In this document: positions 34,460 to 46,300 of the stretch, in pieces
Layout of the letters: each line of letters begins with the position of its first letter
Position numbering within the stretch: the first letter of the stretch is position 1
Source: Cercospora beticola
Taxonomy: Eukaryota > Ascomycota > Dothideomycetes > Mycosphaerellales > Mycosphaerellaceae
Reading direction: 5' to 3'
Assembly (NCBI RefSeq): GCF_033473495.1
Contig: NC_088939.1
Coordinates: 3,224,001-3,288,000, forward strand
Length of the DNA stretch: 64,000 nt
Notes under the pieces: generated by a model
Database searches by the model: none
What the model saw: only the letters and a program-made list of their open reading frames with translations
Told to the model about the DNA's origin: nothing
Translations under genes and position numbers: made by a program

Positions 34460-35590
34460 ATGCCGAGGACAGCCCTCATCACCGATGCAGACGGCATCGC
34501 AGGCGTCGCGTTACTCAAACACCTTTTGGACAGCACCTCTAAAGATGAATGGACTCGGATTGTGGTCAACACCAGATCAAAGACCCATGGCAAAACGAAC
34601 GATAATCGTATACATTTCATCGATCTTGACTTCTCGCGGCGTCCCGGCACGCTCATTGAGCACATGACAGGACCTTGTGCGAGTATCACGCATGCCTTCT
34701 TCTGCTCCTACGTGCATAAGGAGAGTTTCGAGGAGCTGAACAAGGCAAATGCAGAGCTGTTTGAGAACTTCCTACTTGCATTGACAGCCACCGCATCCGC
34801 ATTGGAAAATGTGACACTTCTTAGCAGCAGCAAATATTACGGGTCGCATATATCCCCTGTGCCAACCCCGTGTCGAGAGGATGATGTCAGGCGAGGAGAC
34901 CCGGCAGACAATTTTTACCATGCCCAAGAAGACTTCTTGACAATGCTGCAGATGAACCAGACTTGGACCTGGAATGTCATTCGTCCGGAGCCCATCGTCA
35001 GTGCCGCAGTCGTGCCGGGAGAGTTCAATATTGCATTGACTCTGGCCATGTACTTTATGATGACGGAACATGTAGTTGAAGAAGCTCGCATGCCTACGAA
35101 TGAACGCTGTTGGAATGGTATTGCAGCTTTCAGCGACGCAAAGCTGCTCGCGGAATTCTGTGTCTGGGCTGCGATCAATGATGATTGTGCACAACAAGCA
35201 TTCAACTTCAGCAATGGTGACCACCTTGTCTGGCGCTTCGTGTGGCCGCTTTTGGCAGATCAGTTCGGCGCGTACTCGACTCCAGACCAGATATTTCAGA
35301 AGCCCGAGCCAGTGAGGGGCATGCTGCAGCAAGAGTTCAGCCTGGTTGAGTGGGCAAGCGACAAGAAGGCTATTTGGGACAGGGTTTGCGAGGAAACGGG
35401 CATCCTGGAGGCCAGAGAAAGCTTTTCGTCTGCTTCGTGGAGTGAGCTCGACAGCATGTTCCAACGTTCATGGTCCGTCAACGTGAGCGTGAACAAGGCT
35501 AGGAAGTTTGGATGGACTGGAATCAAGGATTCTTTTGATTGCTTCGTGGACGCTTTCGAAGCCCTGAGGCAGGAGAATGTGCTCCCCTGA
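34460..35590 (+). CDS. PRISE-like NAD(P)H-dependent reductase (SDR superfamily)
   Basis: A single 376-residue frame from ATG 34460. The N-terminal Rossmann motif is ALITDADGIAGVALLKHLL. In the PRISE family the motif is usually TGxxGISG; here the first Gly is replaced by Asp. LLSSSKYYGSH (about residues 129-139) is the PRISE catalytic Lys-Tyr region, and WNVIRPEPIV is the following conserved strand. PRISE enzymes reduce enones (progesterone 5-beta-reductase/iridoid synthase type), and fungal members occur in metabolite clusters. The true substrate is unknown. The transposon's right end is about 180 nt upstream, so its promoter may have been altered. The ATG chosen starts directly before the first beta strand. 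Confidence 0.82.
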   Translation: MPRTALITDADGIAGVALLKHLLDSTSKDEWTRIVVNTRSKTHGKTNDNRIHFIDLDFSRRPGTLIEHMTGPCASITHAFFCSYVHKESFEELNKANAELFENFLLALTATASALENVTLLSSSKYYGSHISPVPTPCREDDVRRGDPADNFYHAQEDFLTMLQMNQTWTWNVIRPEPIVSAAVVPGEFNIALTLAMYFMMTEHVVEEARMPTNERCWNGIAAFSDAKLLAEFCVWAAINDDCAQQAFNFSNGDHLVWRFVWPLLADQFGAYSTPDQIFQKPEPVRGMLQQEFSLVEWASDKKAIWDRVCEETGILEARESFSSASWSELDSMFQRSWSVNVSVNKARKFGWTGIKDSFDCFVDAFEALRQENVLP

Positions 35591-36155
35591 CCTGGCGATC
35601 CACTCTGCTGGGCCACTTCTGCTGGGTCTATTGTCGCTTTCCATCCGATGAGGAAGAAGAGAAGCATTACTCATGGGAATAGCTCGGAGCGCTATTGTTT
35701 ACTGAGTCGCGGGCCGGCGTGTCTCGCTTCAATGCGATGAGACCTCTGCGGACGCCTTGCTGCTGCCACTCTCGGGCGCATGATACGCGTTGCCTTTTCC
35801 ATAGCGGTTCATCCGATGATGTTCACCCGACGAAGACAAGGCAAGTCAGCCGCTAGCAGGGGCCGTGCGGGTGCCAAGCTTTCTCCCCGCTGAGTGGTCG
35901 TCCTGACCCATGTTGTCCTTGCCAGGAGAGACATTCTGGACTGCGCAACGCAGAAGTCAAACGCGGACGCGCACCTGGTTCCGGCATCACTGGACGGCGC
36001 AGACTGCAGGTCGACTTCGACATAGCTGACCGTGGCGGGACAGAGTTCCTCTGCCATGGGTCCACATACTTCGACGCGTCCCGGCGTTCGTGCCATTGTC
36101 ACTTCCTGGACTCCTCGTTCTGGCTGGGCTTGAGACTGATCCAGTCAATACAGAC
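35591..36155. other. Convergent intergenic region, no gene seen
   Basis: 565 nt between the 3' ends of the reductase gene and the regulator gene. One 97-codon minus frame (35809-36102) has no recognisable features and is not called. Confidence 0.45.
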
Positions 36156-37813
36156 CTATGACCCTGGAACAGTGATCGGAACGGGCGATGTCTGGATAGC
36201 TGTGCAGAAGCGAGAGTAATCATCGCGAGCGCTCCGGAGAAACACGAAGGCTCCCATGTACGTCTCGAGATCATTCGGCACGAAGTGTTGCATCTGCAAA
36301 CGGTGTGCTGCCGTGCGGATGATCTCTATGCCTTGTGCAGGGGCTTGATGGCTCAGCGCGAGAACTGTGACGAGCGCCCAGAGCAAGACTTGGTCATACA
36401 ATGGCAAGCAGACCACGCTTCGCCCCAGGTCGGACACTTCTTCGCACATTCCGATCACGTCGACGTCCTCGGTTCCTGCTTCTTTCGCGCTGCCAGCCAG
36501 AAAATTGAGCAGGCTCACCCCAGCGGCTTGCAGGATAATGTGCATTTCGAGGTTGAGACGATCGCCGTCTTGGTCACGAGACCAGTCGTTCTCGGTGAAG
36601 ACGGTTTTGAGCCGTGGCCTGCGTTCTCGTCAGCGGTTTTCCCAGGAACTCACGACATATCAGGCGGCTCTCACTTGGTATTGAAGCTCAGTATAACCGA
36701 CGCGAGCTCGCGAATTATCTGGGCCCGCTCAGTGCCTGAGTGCATCTTCTCAATCTCCAAACAGCTGCATATACTGCGCACCAACCGCTGGTCCAGATAC
36801 ACTCTACTTGCAGTCCACTCGAAGCCACTGTTCATGTCCACTCGCGATTCAACGATCTGCGGGAGCGGTTGTGCGTACTTGGGCTCCTGGGGCTCTGTGT
36901 AATCTTTAGAGCCAAAGGTATTAGCGAACGTCATCACTTGCGCGAACAGGTCGTGGGGCTGCTCTGAATCTTTGAAGTGTTGTCGTAACATGCGGAGGCC
37001 ATCACAATGAGCTCGACATGCTTCTGGTGAACCCCACCAATGTTCCCAGCTGCCGAGTATCGCAATCCCGATGAGCAGCCCGAAATCGTTTCTAAACCCC
37101 GTGGAGGAAGCATCGAGTCGTTTGTTTATGCTCCGAATTGTCATGTGTCGGAACTTCAAGGTCAACATGGACTTGGCCGGGCTGTTATTTGCCACAGAAT
37201 CCATCTGACCTGATGCAGCGAGCATCACCGCCCAAAAGCACGGCGGGCTGGCAAGCGCCATCTGTGGAAGTTCTTTCTGCCACGAGTAGCGACGTCCAAG
37301 TCTACGATCCTCTTGGGTTGGCAATCTTAGATCCAGCAATGGTGCAACATGGGCCATGAAGACGTTGAACAGCGAGTGGAGCATACCGGAGTCTTTGATG
37401 GCATCGAAGTCGACAGCCTGGTTCGCGAAGGGGTCAAAACGTTCATTGGCGATTGCAAGCGCACCTGGGCTTGGAAGGACCTCTGATGGGTGTGTCGACC
37501 CATCGTACGCCGTGCTGTATGGTATCGATGAGAGAGCGTGTCCTGGATGCTGCAGTCTTCTCGTGGAGCGCTTCTGGTGTATCGCTGCTAAGGTGGCCTT
37601 GCGCCGGCCTGCGGATGCCAGAGCAGCCTGTCTTCGTACGATCCTTCGTATGACTGCTGGGTCATCGCTCTCTGGGGGCTCCTCTATGTCCTCTAGTTCC
37701 GGATCAAACTTTGAGCGCGTTGTCAATGACGGTCTTCGCATAGGATTCAATACGATCACGCTACGCTTTCCGGCCGGCACTTTTCCCGCAGTGGAGGCAG
37801 CATCTCGTACCAT
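36156..37813 (-). CDS. Fungal-specific transcription-factor-domain protein (Fungal_trans_2 type)
   Basis: Exon 1 (37813-36675) and exon 2 (36618-36156) are joined by a 56-nt intron. The phase restores FNTKPRLKTVFTENDWSRDQ and yields 533 residues. The N-terminal 100 residues are basic with IRRIVRRQAALASAGRRK. The body carries the C6-regulator middle-homology fold: LHSLFNVFMAHVAPLLDLRL, CFWAVMLAASGQMD and a Trp-rich GSWEHWWGSPEACRAHCDGL. No Zn2Cys6 cluster is found in the frame or in the 200 nt upstream. So it is either a zinc-less member of this class, which is common in filamentous fungi, or its DNA-binding exon was missed. It lies within the putative monooxygenase/reductase/exporter group and could be its local regulator. 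The start ATG is the first in frame; a GTG five codons earlier is ignored. Confidence 0.75.
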
Positions 37814-40367
37814 CGTGCCGGGCGGCACTAACGGGCCCCGACGTCGTTATGCCAGATCTGCCTGGTGTGATGATGGCTGAGATGGCATGCTGTCGAGATG
37901 CATTGGTGCGTTGCGCCTGTGTTTGCCTGTGCGGCTCCCTGCCGTTCACGAGAAGGGTCGAGACTGATGATCAGACGGGAGAGCATGTAGGCATTGCTTG
38001 AGCTGGTCCGAGGATACCGGAAGCGTATCTACATTATTGGTAAGTCTGACCGGGCGACTATCCTGCACTACCAGCAGAGAATCTGGCTTTGCGCAATAGC
38101 GAATGTCATCAAAAGGTGACACACGCCCAGGGTGTGCAGCAAACCTTGATCATCCCTGCAAACCACTTCACTGGAACAGCAATAGTCTTGTCAGACCTGT
38201 TGAAACGTCAACCTTACTGCCGGGAACATATTCTCCTGCGCGAGCCACCAATCTCTGATCTCTACTGCGAGGCTACCACGGGCGGCTGTGTGCGCGCTCA
38301 CCAAATTTTCCCAAAATTGTGACAACTTTGCCGCATCGCGAAACGTGCTCGTGGCACCTATCGGGCAGACGGTCACAGCAGGGTTCATAACGTGATCATC
38401 GGCGCTCGCTCAAACTTTGGGAAGGCTGGTCTTTTTGATACAGGCTTTGGGAGCGTTCTCCGACGAGCGACGAGGGTCGGAGCGCACATGCCAAGACGAT
38501 CTGATGAGTCTCAGAGATGGACCTCAGCGCAGGAACTACTGAATGAATGGTACTGTCACGATGAGCCGGAGCAATCGGAAAGATTCTTGCCGTGTTCGAA
38601 TCGAGAGGCACCGCTGCCGCACTAGTTTCTGATTTCCCGTCCTCACGATGTCACGAGCAACGCAACCCGGTATGATGAATACAACCTCCTCGCTGTCAAC
38701 CGCAACAAGATTGAAGCTTTTCTTCCGCCCCCAAAACTTTGTTAGTCACTCATCAGCTCTCGGTTCGAAGCGGCTGGGCCTGAGCTGAACTTTTGTCCAG
38801 CTAATTTCCAGGCATTTACAGTCTTTTCGTATCTGCAGTGTTCACCTCGCCGATCGCTGCGTTCTACAACATCAGGAGCATCCTGATGTCCCACTCTTAA
38901 GATGGAGCTCGAGCCAGTGCCGCTGCGAACCTCATTAGTGCAAAATGCTTAGCCATACATAGGTCGCGAGACCCTCGCCGATCTAGACTACGACCGAGAA
39001 CTCGTTCCAACGATATGCCCAGAGCGTTTCCTGTCAAGACGGTCCCATCTCACCGAGCAGTTGTTTGCGAAGTCACGACCACGAGTACCGGCATTTGAAT
39101 AGCGTTCCTTCGGCACCGCATCATGCAGAAACGGTCTATGCCGTGTGCACGATTCAGAAGCAGACAGCAGAACAAGGATATACCCAACCAGAAAATGTTA
39201 TGAACGAACCCAAATCGAGACAACTACGGAAATGCTTAGACATCCCATGAAATCGTTCTCTATCCTTTTTATCCGGTTGCCGCCAACGCCGCCCTACCTG
39301 GGAATGATACGACATGGATACGAGATACCATCTCGCAGAATGTATAAATTCTTACCTACGGCTACAGAAGCACGATGGCCATGTCGAACTTCCTCAAAGC
39401 AAGAGGAATGATGGAGTCGCAAGGCGGTGACAAGACTCCCTACGCAGCACGAACGCAAGACAAAGCAGAGGTCACGAGAATACGAGTTCCGGTTTGGGCA
39501 GGAAATCCCATTTTTGCTCTCACTCCCAGATCGTTCAAGCCCGAAAACAACAAAGCAACATCTGCGCCTCCCTGCGTATCAAGCGAGATTCCTACAGAAG
39601 GCACACAACCAACAAGTTGAGCAACGCCCGCCAAAAAGCAGTCTTTCGATAATCGTCCCGTCATCGCAACAAACCACCCAGCGCAGTCTCCGCAACAAGA
39701 TGTGGCGGCCAGCAAAGTATGGCCGCACCAATCCGGAGACGGAAGCCTTCCGCAGGTATTGAGCTAGACAGTATGAGCCGCCGCGGCAGGCGCGCGAGCA
39801 TCGGGAAGGGCTGCTGGCCTCAGACCAGCGGGCTTCTCATGTGTGACCCGCTACTTTGGTCAGACTTCAGAGCTGGCCTGCCTGCCAAGTGCCAACTGTC
39901 AGGTCGTGGGCAGATGCTGAAAAACTTCTCCACTCGGCTTTTCCACATGAGGCCAGGAGTGCGAGCAGTAGAGAACGGGAGCTGCAATGGCATGATGCAC
40001 GACGGATTCCCAGCTACAGCCCTAATTGCAGAGCTCTCGGACGCTTCTTGCTACAGCTTCCAGAATATCGACGATGCTTTTGCACTATTGAATACAAGCA
40101 TGAAAACAACCTGAGATGTGCGGTCCAGGATCCAAATTGCAAAAATGCAAGTCGAGGCGTGCCGCTCATCTCAGGAACGGCTCGCAGAGTGGACGTGCGA
40201 TCCATGGTTTCCGATGGTCTCTGGTATTGTTCTTCAGCAGGCCGTGCAAAGATGGCATGCATCAGTTTCGATTAATAATCCTGTATGGAAAGACTCAATT
40301 AGTGATGCTGGCAGACCGCAGGCGCTCCATAGGCACCACCTAGAAGTGTGATGAACAATCTACAGCG
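37814..40367. other. Gene-poor 2.5 kb gap
   Basis: No firm gene. The stretch lies between the start of the regulator and the 3' end of the transporter. It is not AT-rich, so it does not look RIP-affected. A possible decayed gene lies at 39145-40275 and is listed separately. Confidence 0.45.
39145..40275 (+). pseudogene. Possible decayed gene (one frame, three TGA stops)
   Basis: One forward frame of 377 codons has only three internal stops, all TGA (at about 39409, 39760 and 39841). A TGA can arise from CGA by one C-to-T change. The reading is protein-like in parts (RKTKQRSREYEFRFGQEI; FLLQLPEYRRCFCTIEYK) but matches nothing I know. The region is poor in T, which by itself lowers the stop frequency. 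Other frames are partly open too, so chance is a serious alternative. Introns could also hide the stops. Confidence 0.25.
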
Positions 40368-42121
40368 TTATTCCCTCTTGATGCCGACTTTCCCTACAGT
40401 CCTCAGCCCAAACATTCCGATGACACAAGCTGCGATCATCCAGGCAAACAGAGCCCAAAAAGCAGCCCTGTAACCTTGCATTAAAGCTTGAGGGCTCTCT
40501 TTATTGGGGACGGACGATTGCTCCGTAACGCTCAATGAGATAACAGAAGTGATGCACAGACCAATCGAAGTCCCCACTTGCGCAAATGTGTTGAAAACGG
40601 CACCTGCAAGGGCCTGCGTTTTGCGTGGAAATGCCTCACTGACGACCAAAGTGCCAACCGTGAAGAGCACGTCCACACCGAAGGGTGCAAGTAATTGAGC
40701 CCAAAATGCCATGATCCAGTAGCTCCGCGATGGATCGATGACTGCCATGAGAAGTGGTGACCCAGCGGCTAAAACGGATGAGATCATGATCGAAGCCATG
40801 ACATGCACTCGATTCACGAGAACGCCAGCCAGTAAGCTCAATATTGCTCCGACGAGAACCTGCGGGAGAATTCGAATTGCGGTCTCGATGGCGGAAAGCA
40901 ACTGAACTTCTTGGAAGAACAAGCTGCTGTAGAGCTCCATACAATTTACAACTGCGTTGCAGAGTAGAATCATCAGACAGACGCTGGTAAAGGGAATATT
41001 TTTCCACTTAACGGTGATGCAAAGTCAGCATGTGTCTCTATTGATCGCGGAGATTTACTGGTGAAGTGGACGACTGCCGACATTAAGTCGTCTTGCCGTG
41101 GGGCTGCAAACAAGGAAGCCGTTGCGGCGATGTGACTTACAAGCTGGTTGGGGATGAGTGCTGGTCGGCCTCGCTTTACCTGAAACTCCATCCACATGGC
41201 AAATGCAGGCAGTAGTAACAGACTGACAACAAGTAGAGCAATGTTGCTGGGCTCTTTGATGTGCGCTGTGTCGGCTGACAGCATCGCGAGGACGTACGAC
41301 AGCAAAGCAATAGAAGCACTTGCTATTGCGGCGCCTACCCAATCGATCTCCACAGCAAGTCTCTTCAATGTTGTCGTAAGCGGCCCTAATTTGGCATCCT
41401 TCGGCAGTGCCCACATGGCGACCACGACCAGCAAGAGTCCAGTGCCGCCGCCGGTATAGAATCCGACTTCCCAACCGACGGTGCTTACGAAAAGGCCGCC
41501 GACTATCATACCGACCGCGAATCCCAAAGGCATAGAGAGAAAAATAGACGCGAAGCCAATGTTCCTGGCAGTGCCTTCTTCGACATTATTGGAGACAATC
41601 GAAATGGCAGTCGGGACAACCATTGCGTTTGCGATGCCCTGGATCGCCCGCAGCATGATCAGGGTAATTGCGTCTTTCGCGAAACCTGAGGCAAGAATCA
41701 TTACGGCTGTGAGAAGAGCGCCTGGTATGTTGACTCTTCGTGGGCCAATGACATCTGCCACGCTCCCTGCAATCAGGAGACAAGAGCCCATCGTGAGGTA
41801 AAATGCGGAGCTGGGCCAAAGAAGTAAATTGTTAGGAATGTTGATCGCCGTGGCCATGGTTGGCAGACCAATCGACACCAGGCCATTGCTGAAGCTGGAG
41901 ACGAAGTTGATGCCGCAGAGTTGTGTGATGACAATCCAAGCTCGAGATTTTGCCAGATGTGGATAGGCCTCCTCAACGATACTGGCGGAGGAAGGAGTAC
42001 TTGATGACGGCGGTGTCGCGTCCGAAAGTGGCCGTCCTGGAGCAGTGCCCACTTGAGTGGTCTTTGGGGCCGTGACGGAGCAGGTCTGGAGCTCCAGCTC
42101 GGTGATCGTCTGAGTCGCCAT
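40368..42121 (-). CDS. MFS drug:H+ antiporter-type transporter (DHA2-like, about 14 TM)
   Basis: Exon 1 (42121-41141) and exon 2 (41006-40368) are joined by a 134-nt intron, the longest placed in the window (GTAAGTC ... CGTTAAG), at IPNQL-WKNIPF. The product is 539 residues. A 50-residue cytoplasmic N-terminus precedes about 14 hydrophobic helices. Family marks include LTMGSCLLIAGSVADVIGPR (motif A, loop 2-3), LRAIQGIANAMVVPTAIS (motif B/C region) and a Gly-rich TM5, PLGFAVGMIVGGLF. DHA2 members export drugs, metabolites or basic compounds using the proton gradient across plasma or vacuolar membrane. It could export the product of the neighbouring oxidoreductases, or protect from a foreign compound. 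The start ATG is followed by a typical soluble leader. Confidence 0.9.
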
Positions 42122-42632
42122 CTTGTTCCTAGTCTTGTGTAGTCATCAGCGGCACGGAAAGAGCGATGGAAACGGGGTCACGCCAGGTGAAAGATTAGTG
42201 AGGCAACGATCGCAAGAGCACGTATCTCGCGTAGACATCTTTACGATTTTAATCCACAATCCCAATTGTGGCGCTCGCAGTCAATGCAAAATCTTCGACA
42301 AAGGGCGTCAGGCTAGACCTCCAAGAGCAGTGGGTTACGATCCGGACAAACAGAGCACCCGGCTTGGCAACAAGGTGGTGTCCTTACTCTCCTCGGAGGC
42401 AACAAATTTATGCAAGTGAACAAGTAAGCCCTAACCTTGCCCAAATGAAGGAGATACAATACATACTGAAATAAGTGGACAAGGAGAAAAGCTCGCTGAA
42501 GTTGCGTTTCAGAACTTACCGTTCATTCCTCTCCTTCGGATCCGCATCTCCATCCGACGTCATTCCCACTTCTACATTACATTCACATCCCGTGTACAAT
42601 TCCAACCTCATCTCCTTCCCGTTCTCACAACA
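42122..42632. other. Divergent promoter region (MFS transporter / small basic protein)
   Basis: 511 nt between divergent starts. The last 100 nt before 42633 are pyrimidine-rich (CTCCTTCC, CATTCCC), typical of fungal core promoters near the transcription start. No gene seen. Confidence 0.5.
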
Positions 42633-42890
42633 ATGTCTCAGCCAGGACAAGCATCACGAAAATTAACGCTCCAGCGTCCGAAACAGCAGGCTCACTCTCA
42701 CAAAGTTATCCAGGCAGGCGACATATTATTCGAGCTGCCTCCAAGCAAAAGCAAGAATCAAAGAAAACGTGAAGAGAAGATCAAAGAATTCGACTCTTCA
42801 AGTACACCTTCCGTCTTCCTGGATCATTCAATCCTGGAGAAAAGACAGAAAGCAGCTGCGATGGCGGTGAAGAAGGGAAATCGAGCCTAG
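42633..42890 (+). CDS. Small basic protein of unknown function
   Basis: An 85-residue frame with a good start context (ACAATGTC) behind a pyrimidine-rich leader. It has an ordered-looking KVIQAGDILFELPPSKSK, then a Lys/Arg/Glu-rich helix (NQRKREEKIKEF), then SVFLDHSILEKRQKAAAMAVKKG. The high charge and AAAMAVKKG end suggest a helical nucleic-acid- or ribosome-associated protein, but this is only composition. No known family is recognised. It is convergent with kinesin-8 downstream. The promoter-like leader and start context argue for a real gene. Confidence 0.5.
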   Translation: MSQPGQASRKLTLQRPKQQAHSHKVIQAGDILFELPPSKSKNQRKREEKIKEFDSSSTPSVFLDHSILEKRQKAAAMAVKKGNRA

Positions 42891-43319
42891 TGACCCAAAT
42901 GGGTGCTGATCCACCGGCACATGCACCTTCGGATGCACGACTTTTGATCACGTCGGGATGAATCCTACGAGCAGCCATCGACCTTGCTCACAGTAGTCTG
43001 GCAACAAAACAATGCAAACGTACTGCGAAGTACCGTTCTTCACGATATAGTACAGACTACGAGAAAAGGCGCCGTGGTTTCTCCAATCAGCACTTCAACG
43101 GCAAAACAATGTGGCGCTTGAACGCTTCTCACCGCTCAAGGTCGCAAAGTGGACGCAGCGGCCGTCATCCCAAAACTCCAAAAAATCACTCCGCCCAATT
43201 CATTATTGACGTTCCGCCTTGAGGCGTACTAGTCCGTTTTGCTATGCAGACACCAAATCTCCAACGCCTTATTCACAAGACAGCCAGATCCTGTGCACAC
43301 ACAATCTCAGAAATCTCAA
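42891..43319. other. Convergent intergenic region
   Basis: 429 nt between the 3' ends of the small basic protein gene and the kinesin-8 gene. No feature seen. Confidence 0.5.
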
Positions 43320-46300
43320 TCAGCGCCAGACCGGCTTGGAGCCTCCAGCACTCCCGGGTACCACGCTGCTTACGCGCGAGTGAGGCCGGCCATTAGGACC
43401 TGTTGGAGTCTCGCGTGGCGTATGGTTGATATCAATCATACTCTGACGCACGCGAAGTGGCTGCGCAGCTCTTACAGCTGGTGGACCATTATTTTTCACG
43501 ACGGACCCAGTACGTGGCGATAACACGTTGCTGTGGCCAGTTGATTCCCGCGAGGCACCTATGCGACGAGCATGCGATGCCGAGAAAGAAGAATCGGATG
43601 GGGGCGAGCCAACAGCAAATTGAGCAGCAGTCGGGCTGCGACGGCGTTGTGCGCGGTCGCTCGCCCGTTGACGGGAGGCGGCACCTCCGATGGAGTTGCG
43701 AGTCCCCATGGAGGATCGCCTCTTTTTCGCCATTGCTGCGCGAATCTGTTGCGACGCTTCGCGATCCGTGAAAGACTGCTCGGCATCGGATCCACCGGTA
43801 GAGAAAGATGCATCGCTTTGGTCTGAAGTATTGTTAACAGTGCGCAAAGAGCTGCTGTGGGGAGCACGATTGCCAAGTTCGCGTAACGGACTAGACTCAT
43901 CGTCGCTGGAAAAGGAGCCCATACTCGTCGAGAATTTTGGGGGCGGCATCAGCGTCGGCGAATCAGACCCCAATTTGCCCCCCTTCGTCAAAGCCCCAAT
44001 CGCGAATCGACCAGTGCCCGCTGGAGTCTTTCGAATTTCGCTGCTTTGTGTTGGAGGAAGTGGAAGGGGGCTCGATTCGGGATCTGCATCGTTGGCATCG
44101 ATCTCGGAGGTGAACCTGGGTGGCTCAATAGTCAAGCTGTCATCGTTGTTGAAAGAATGAGGCGTAGGAGCGGGCATCTTCGGGGTAGGTTGAAACTCGA
44201 CCAGTGCGCCAGGTGTGGATCCATCCTCGGCACCTTCATCTCTCCATCTCACGCCACGCTTCTTTTGAGGCGACCTCTTTCTGGGAGTTCCCGATCCGAA
44301 AGCAACTCCTTTACGTGCCAAACCTCCGAGCTTTTTGACATGTCTCCTCGGGCTCGCCGTTGTGCCTCGGGCAGGGCTTGAGCCGTCGTGTGGGGAAATG
44401 GTGGACATTTCAGCAGTGATATGCGCGGGTATCGCCGATGCAGCAGGGGCAGGCAAAACTGGCTGCGGTTGCGATGAGAGCGAGGCGCGACTCGATACCG
44501 AGTGCCTGATCTTGCTCTTCATGGGCGACGGGCCGATCAACGACTTCTGCTTACGCGGTGTCCCAGAGCGGCTGGGCGCTACAGCTGCCGTAATTTGTAG
44601 CCCGCCGTCTGGCTTGATGACTTGGCCGACGGCGTCGGTGCATGCTTGCAAAAGCTTGCCCAAGATGTCGCGGCCTGCTTGCACTGCCTCCTCTTCTGTC
44701 ATCTGTGCGAGCTGATTGACAATGGCGATGGTCTCAAAATGAGTTGTGAGCATCACATTCATGAGACCCGACTCGCCCGCCTTCTCGGCGTCCAAGACAA
44801 TGGCGTTCATCTCGATGTCAGCTCGGTTCTTCAGAAGCTCCACTTCCTTCAACAAACTCGATGCCTCTGCACAATCAGCAGTAAAACTCTCGTTGCTTTC
44901 CAATTGACGAAGCCCATCCTGAAGTGCTATATCGATCGAGCGGGTCCAGTTTATCTTGCCCAACTTTTGGTGATGATGTTGTCGGCTGTGCTCCAATTCC
45001 GCCAATATACCAGTAGCGGTCTTCCTCATGGCTACCATCGCAGCAGCTGGCTCCTCTTCTTCTCGAGTTTCGCAGACCTGGTCAAATGCACCAACCCAGC
45101 CACTGATAGCGCCAATGCGCCGCTCGGTTTGCCGTAAACGTAATGTCGTGTTGATTCTCTCCTTTCGCTCCGAAGCGGAGTGGTCGTATGCGAGTCGTAC
45201 ACGTTCAATGCTGTCTTTGAGAACCCCATCGAACTTCGACTCCGCTTTCTTGAATTTCGCAAAAGCTTGCTTTTCGTAGTCCTGAAGCTGTGCCTGGAGC
45301 TCCTTGATAAGAAGCATTTGTTCATCAATCTTCTTGAGGTAGTCCTTGACGTGCCGGTCGACATTGTACACATTCCGCACGCTCTTCGTCTGGATGTTCT
45401 TGGCTCTGTTGGCGTATCGTAGAGTATTTTGTGTTTCGTCGAAGTGCGCACTGCTCGGCGACACACACACGATCATGACTGTGCGGCAGTTTCCGCCCAG
45501 ACTGAACTTCAGCAATCGTGTCAACTTCGAGTTCCGGTAAGGCACGTGGTTCTTCTTTCGCGGATCGCATAACGCGTTGATACAAGATCCAAGCGCAAGT
45601 AGAGATTTGTTGATGTTCGCGCCTTCGAGCAGACGTTCGCCCTTGTTCTTTGTGACTGAAGCCCGCTCTGAGCCCGCCAGGTCGATAATCGAGAGTGTTG
45701 CAAATGTCACGGGTTCGTTGACGGCAGCGTTACGATCTTTCAATGCGACATTGACCTGCAGCACCGCGTGAGATCGAGAGGATGTAGCATTCGCTTCTGT
45801 TGGCGATTGTGTGCGTTGCCCATTGCCCTGTATGACCATGTCCATGACTTCCTGGACAGATTGTGGCTTGTTGGAGGTGAGGCCGGCCACGGATACTGCC
45901 TGATGCGAGTCCTCCCGGAGCATCAGTCCTTGCTTGCCGCTCGAACCTGGGGGCGCGAGAAGATCTCGAATGGCCTCGTTGTAGATCTCGAGGTATGAAA
46001 GGGTTACGTCCACCTCCTTGGTTTCCCTCAGCTCCTGTACACGCTCGAATAGTTCCTGCATTGTCATGAATATGATACCAGGTGACTGGACTGTTCCAGT
46101 AATGGTATGAGTCTTTCCACAGCCAGTTGCACCATACGCGAACACTGTCGCGTTGTAACCGTCGAGCACCTGATCCAGGAGTGGCTGAGTTGTCGCTGCG
46201 TAGACGTCGCATTGTGTGGTGTGCTCGTCGAAGACTCGGTCGAAGGCGAATGTCTGATCCTTGGAACGCTTCCCCTGGGGGAGCATCGCACGGCCGAATC

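Noticed and set aside
36285..36902. 205-codon plus-strand frame
   Set aside because: Antisense shadow of the regulator at 36156-37813, spanning that gene's intron.
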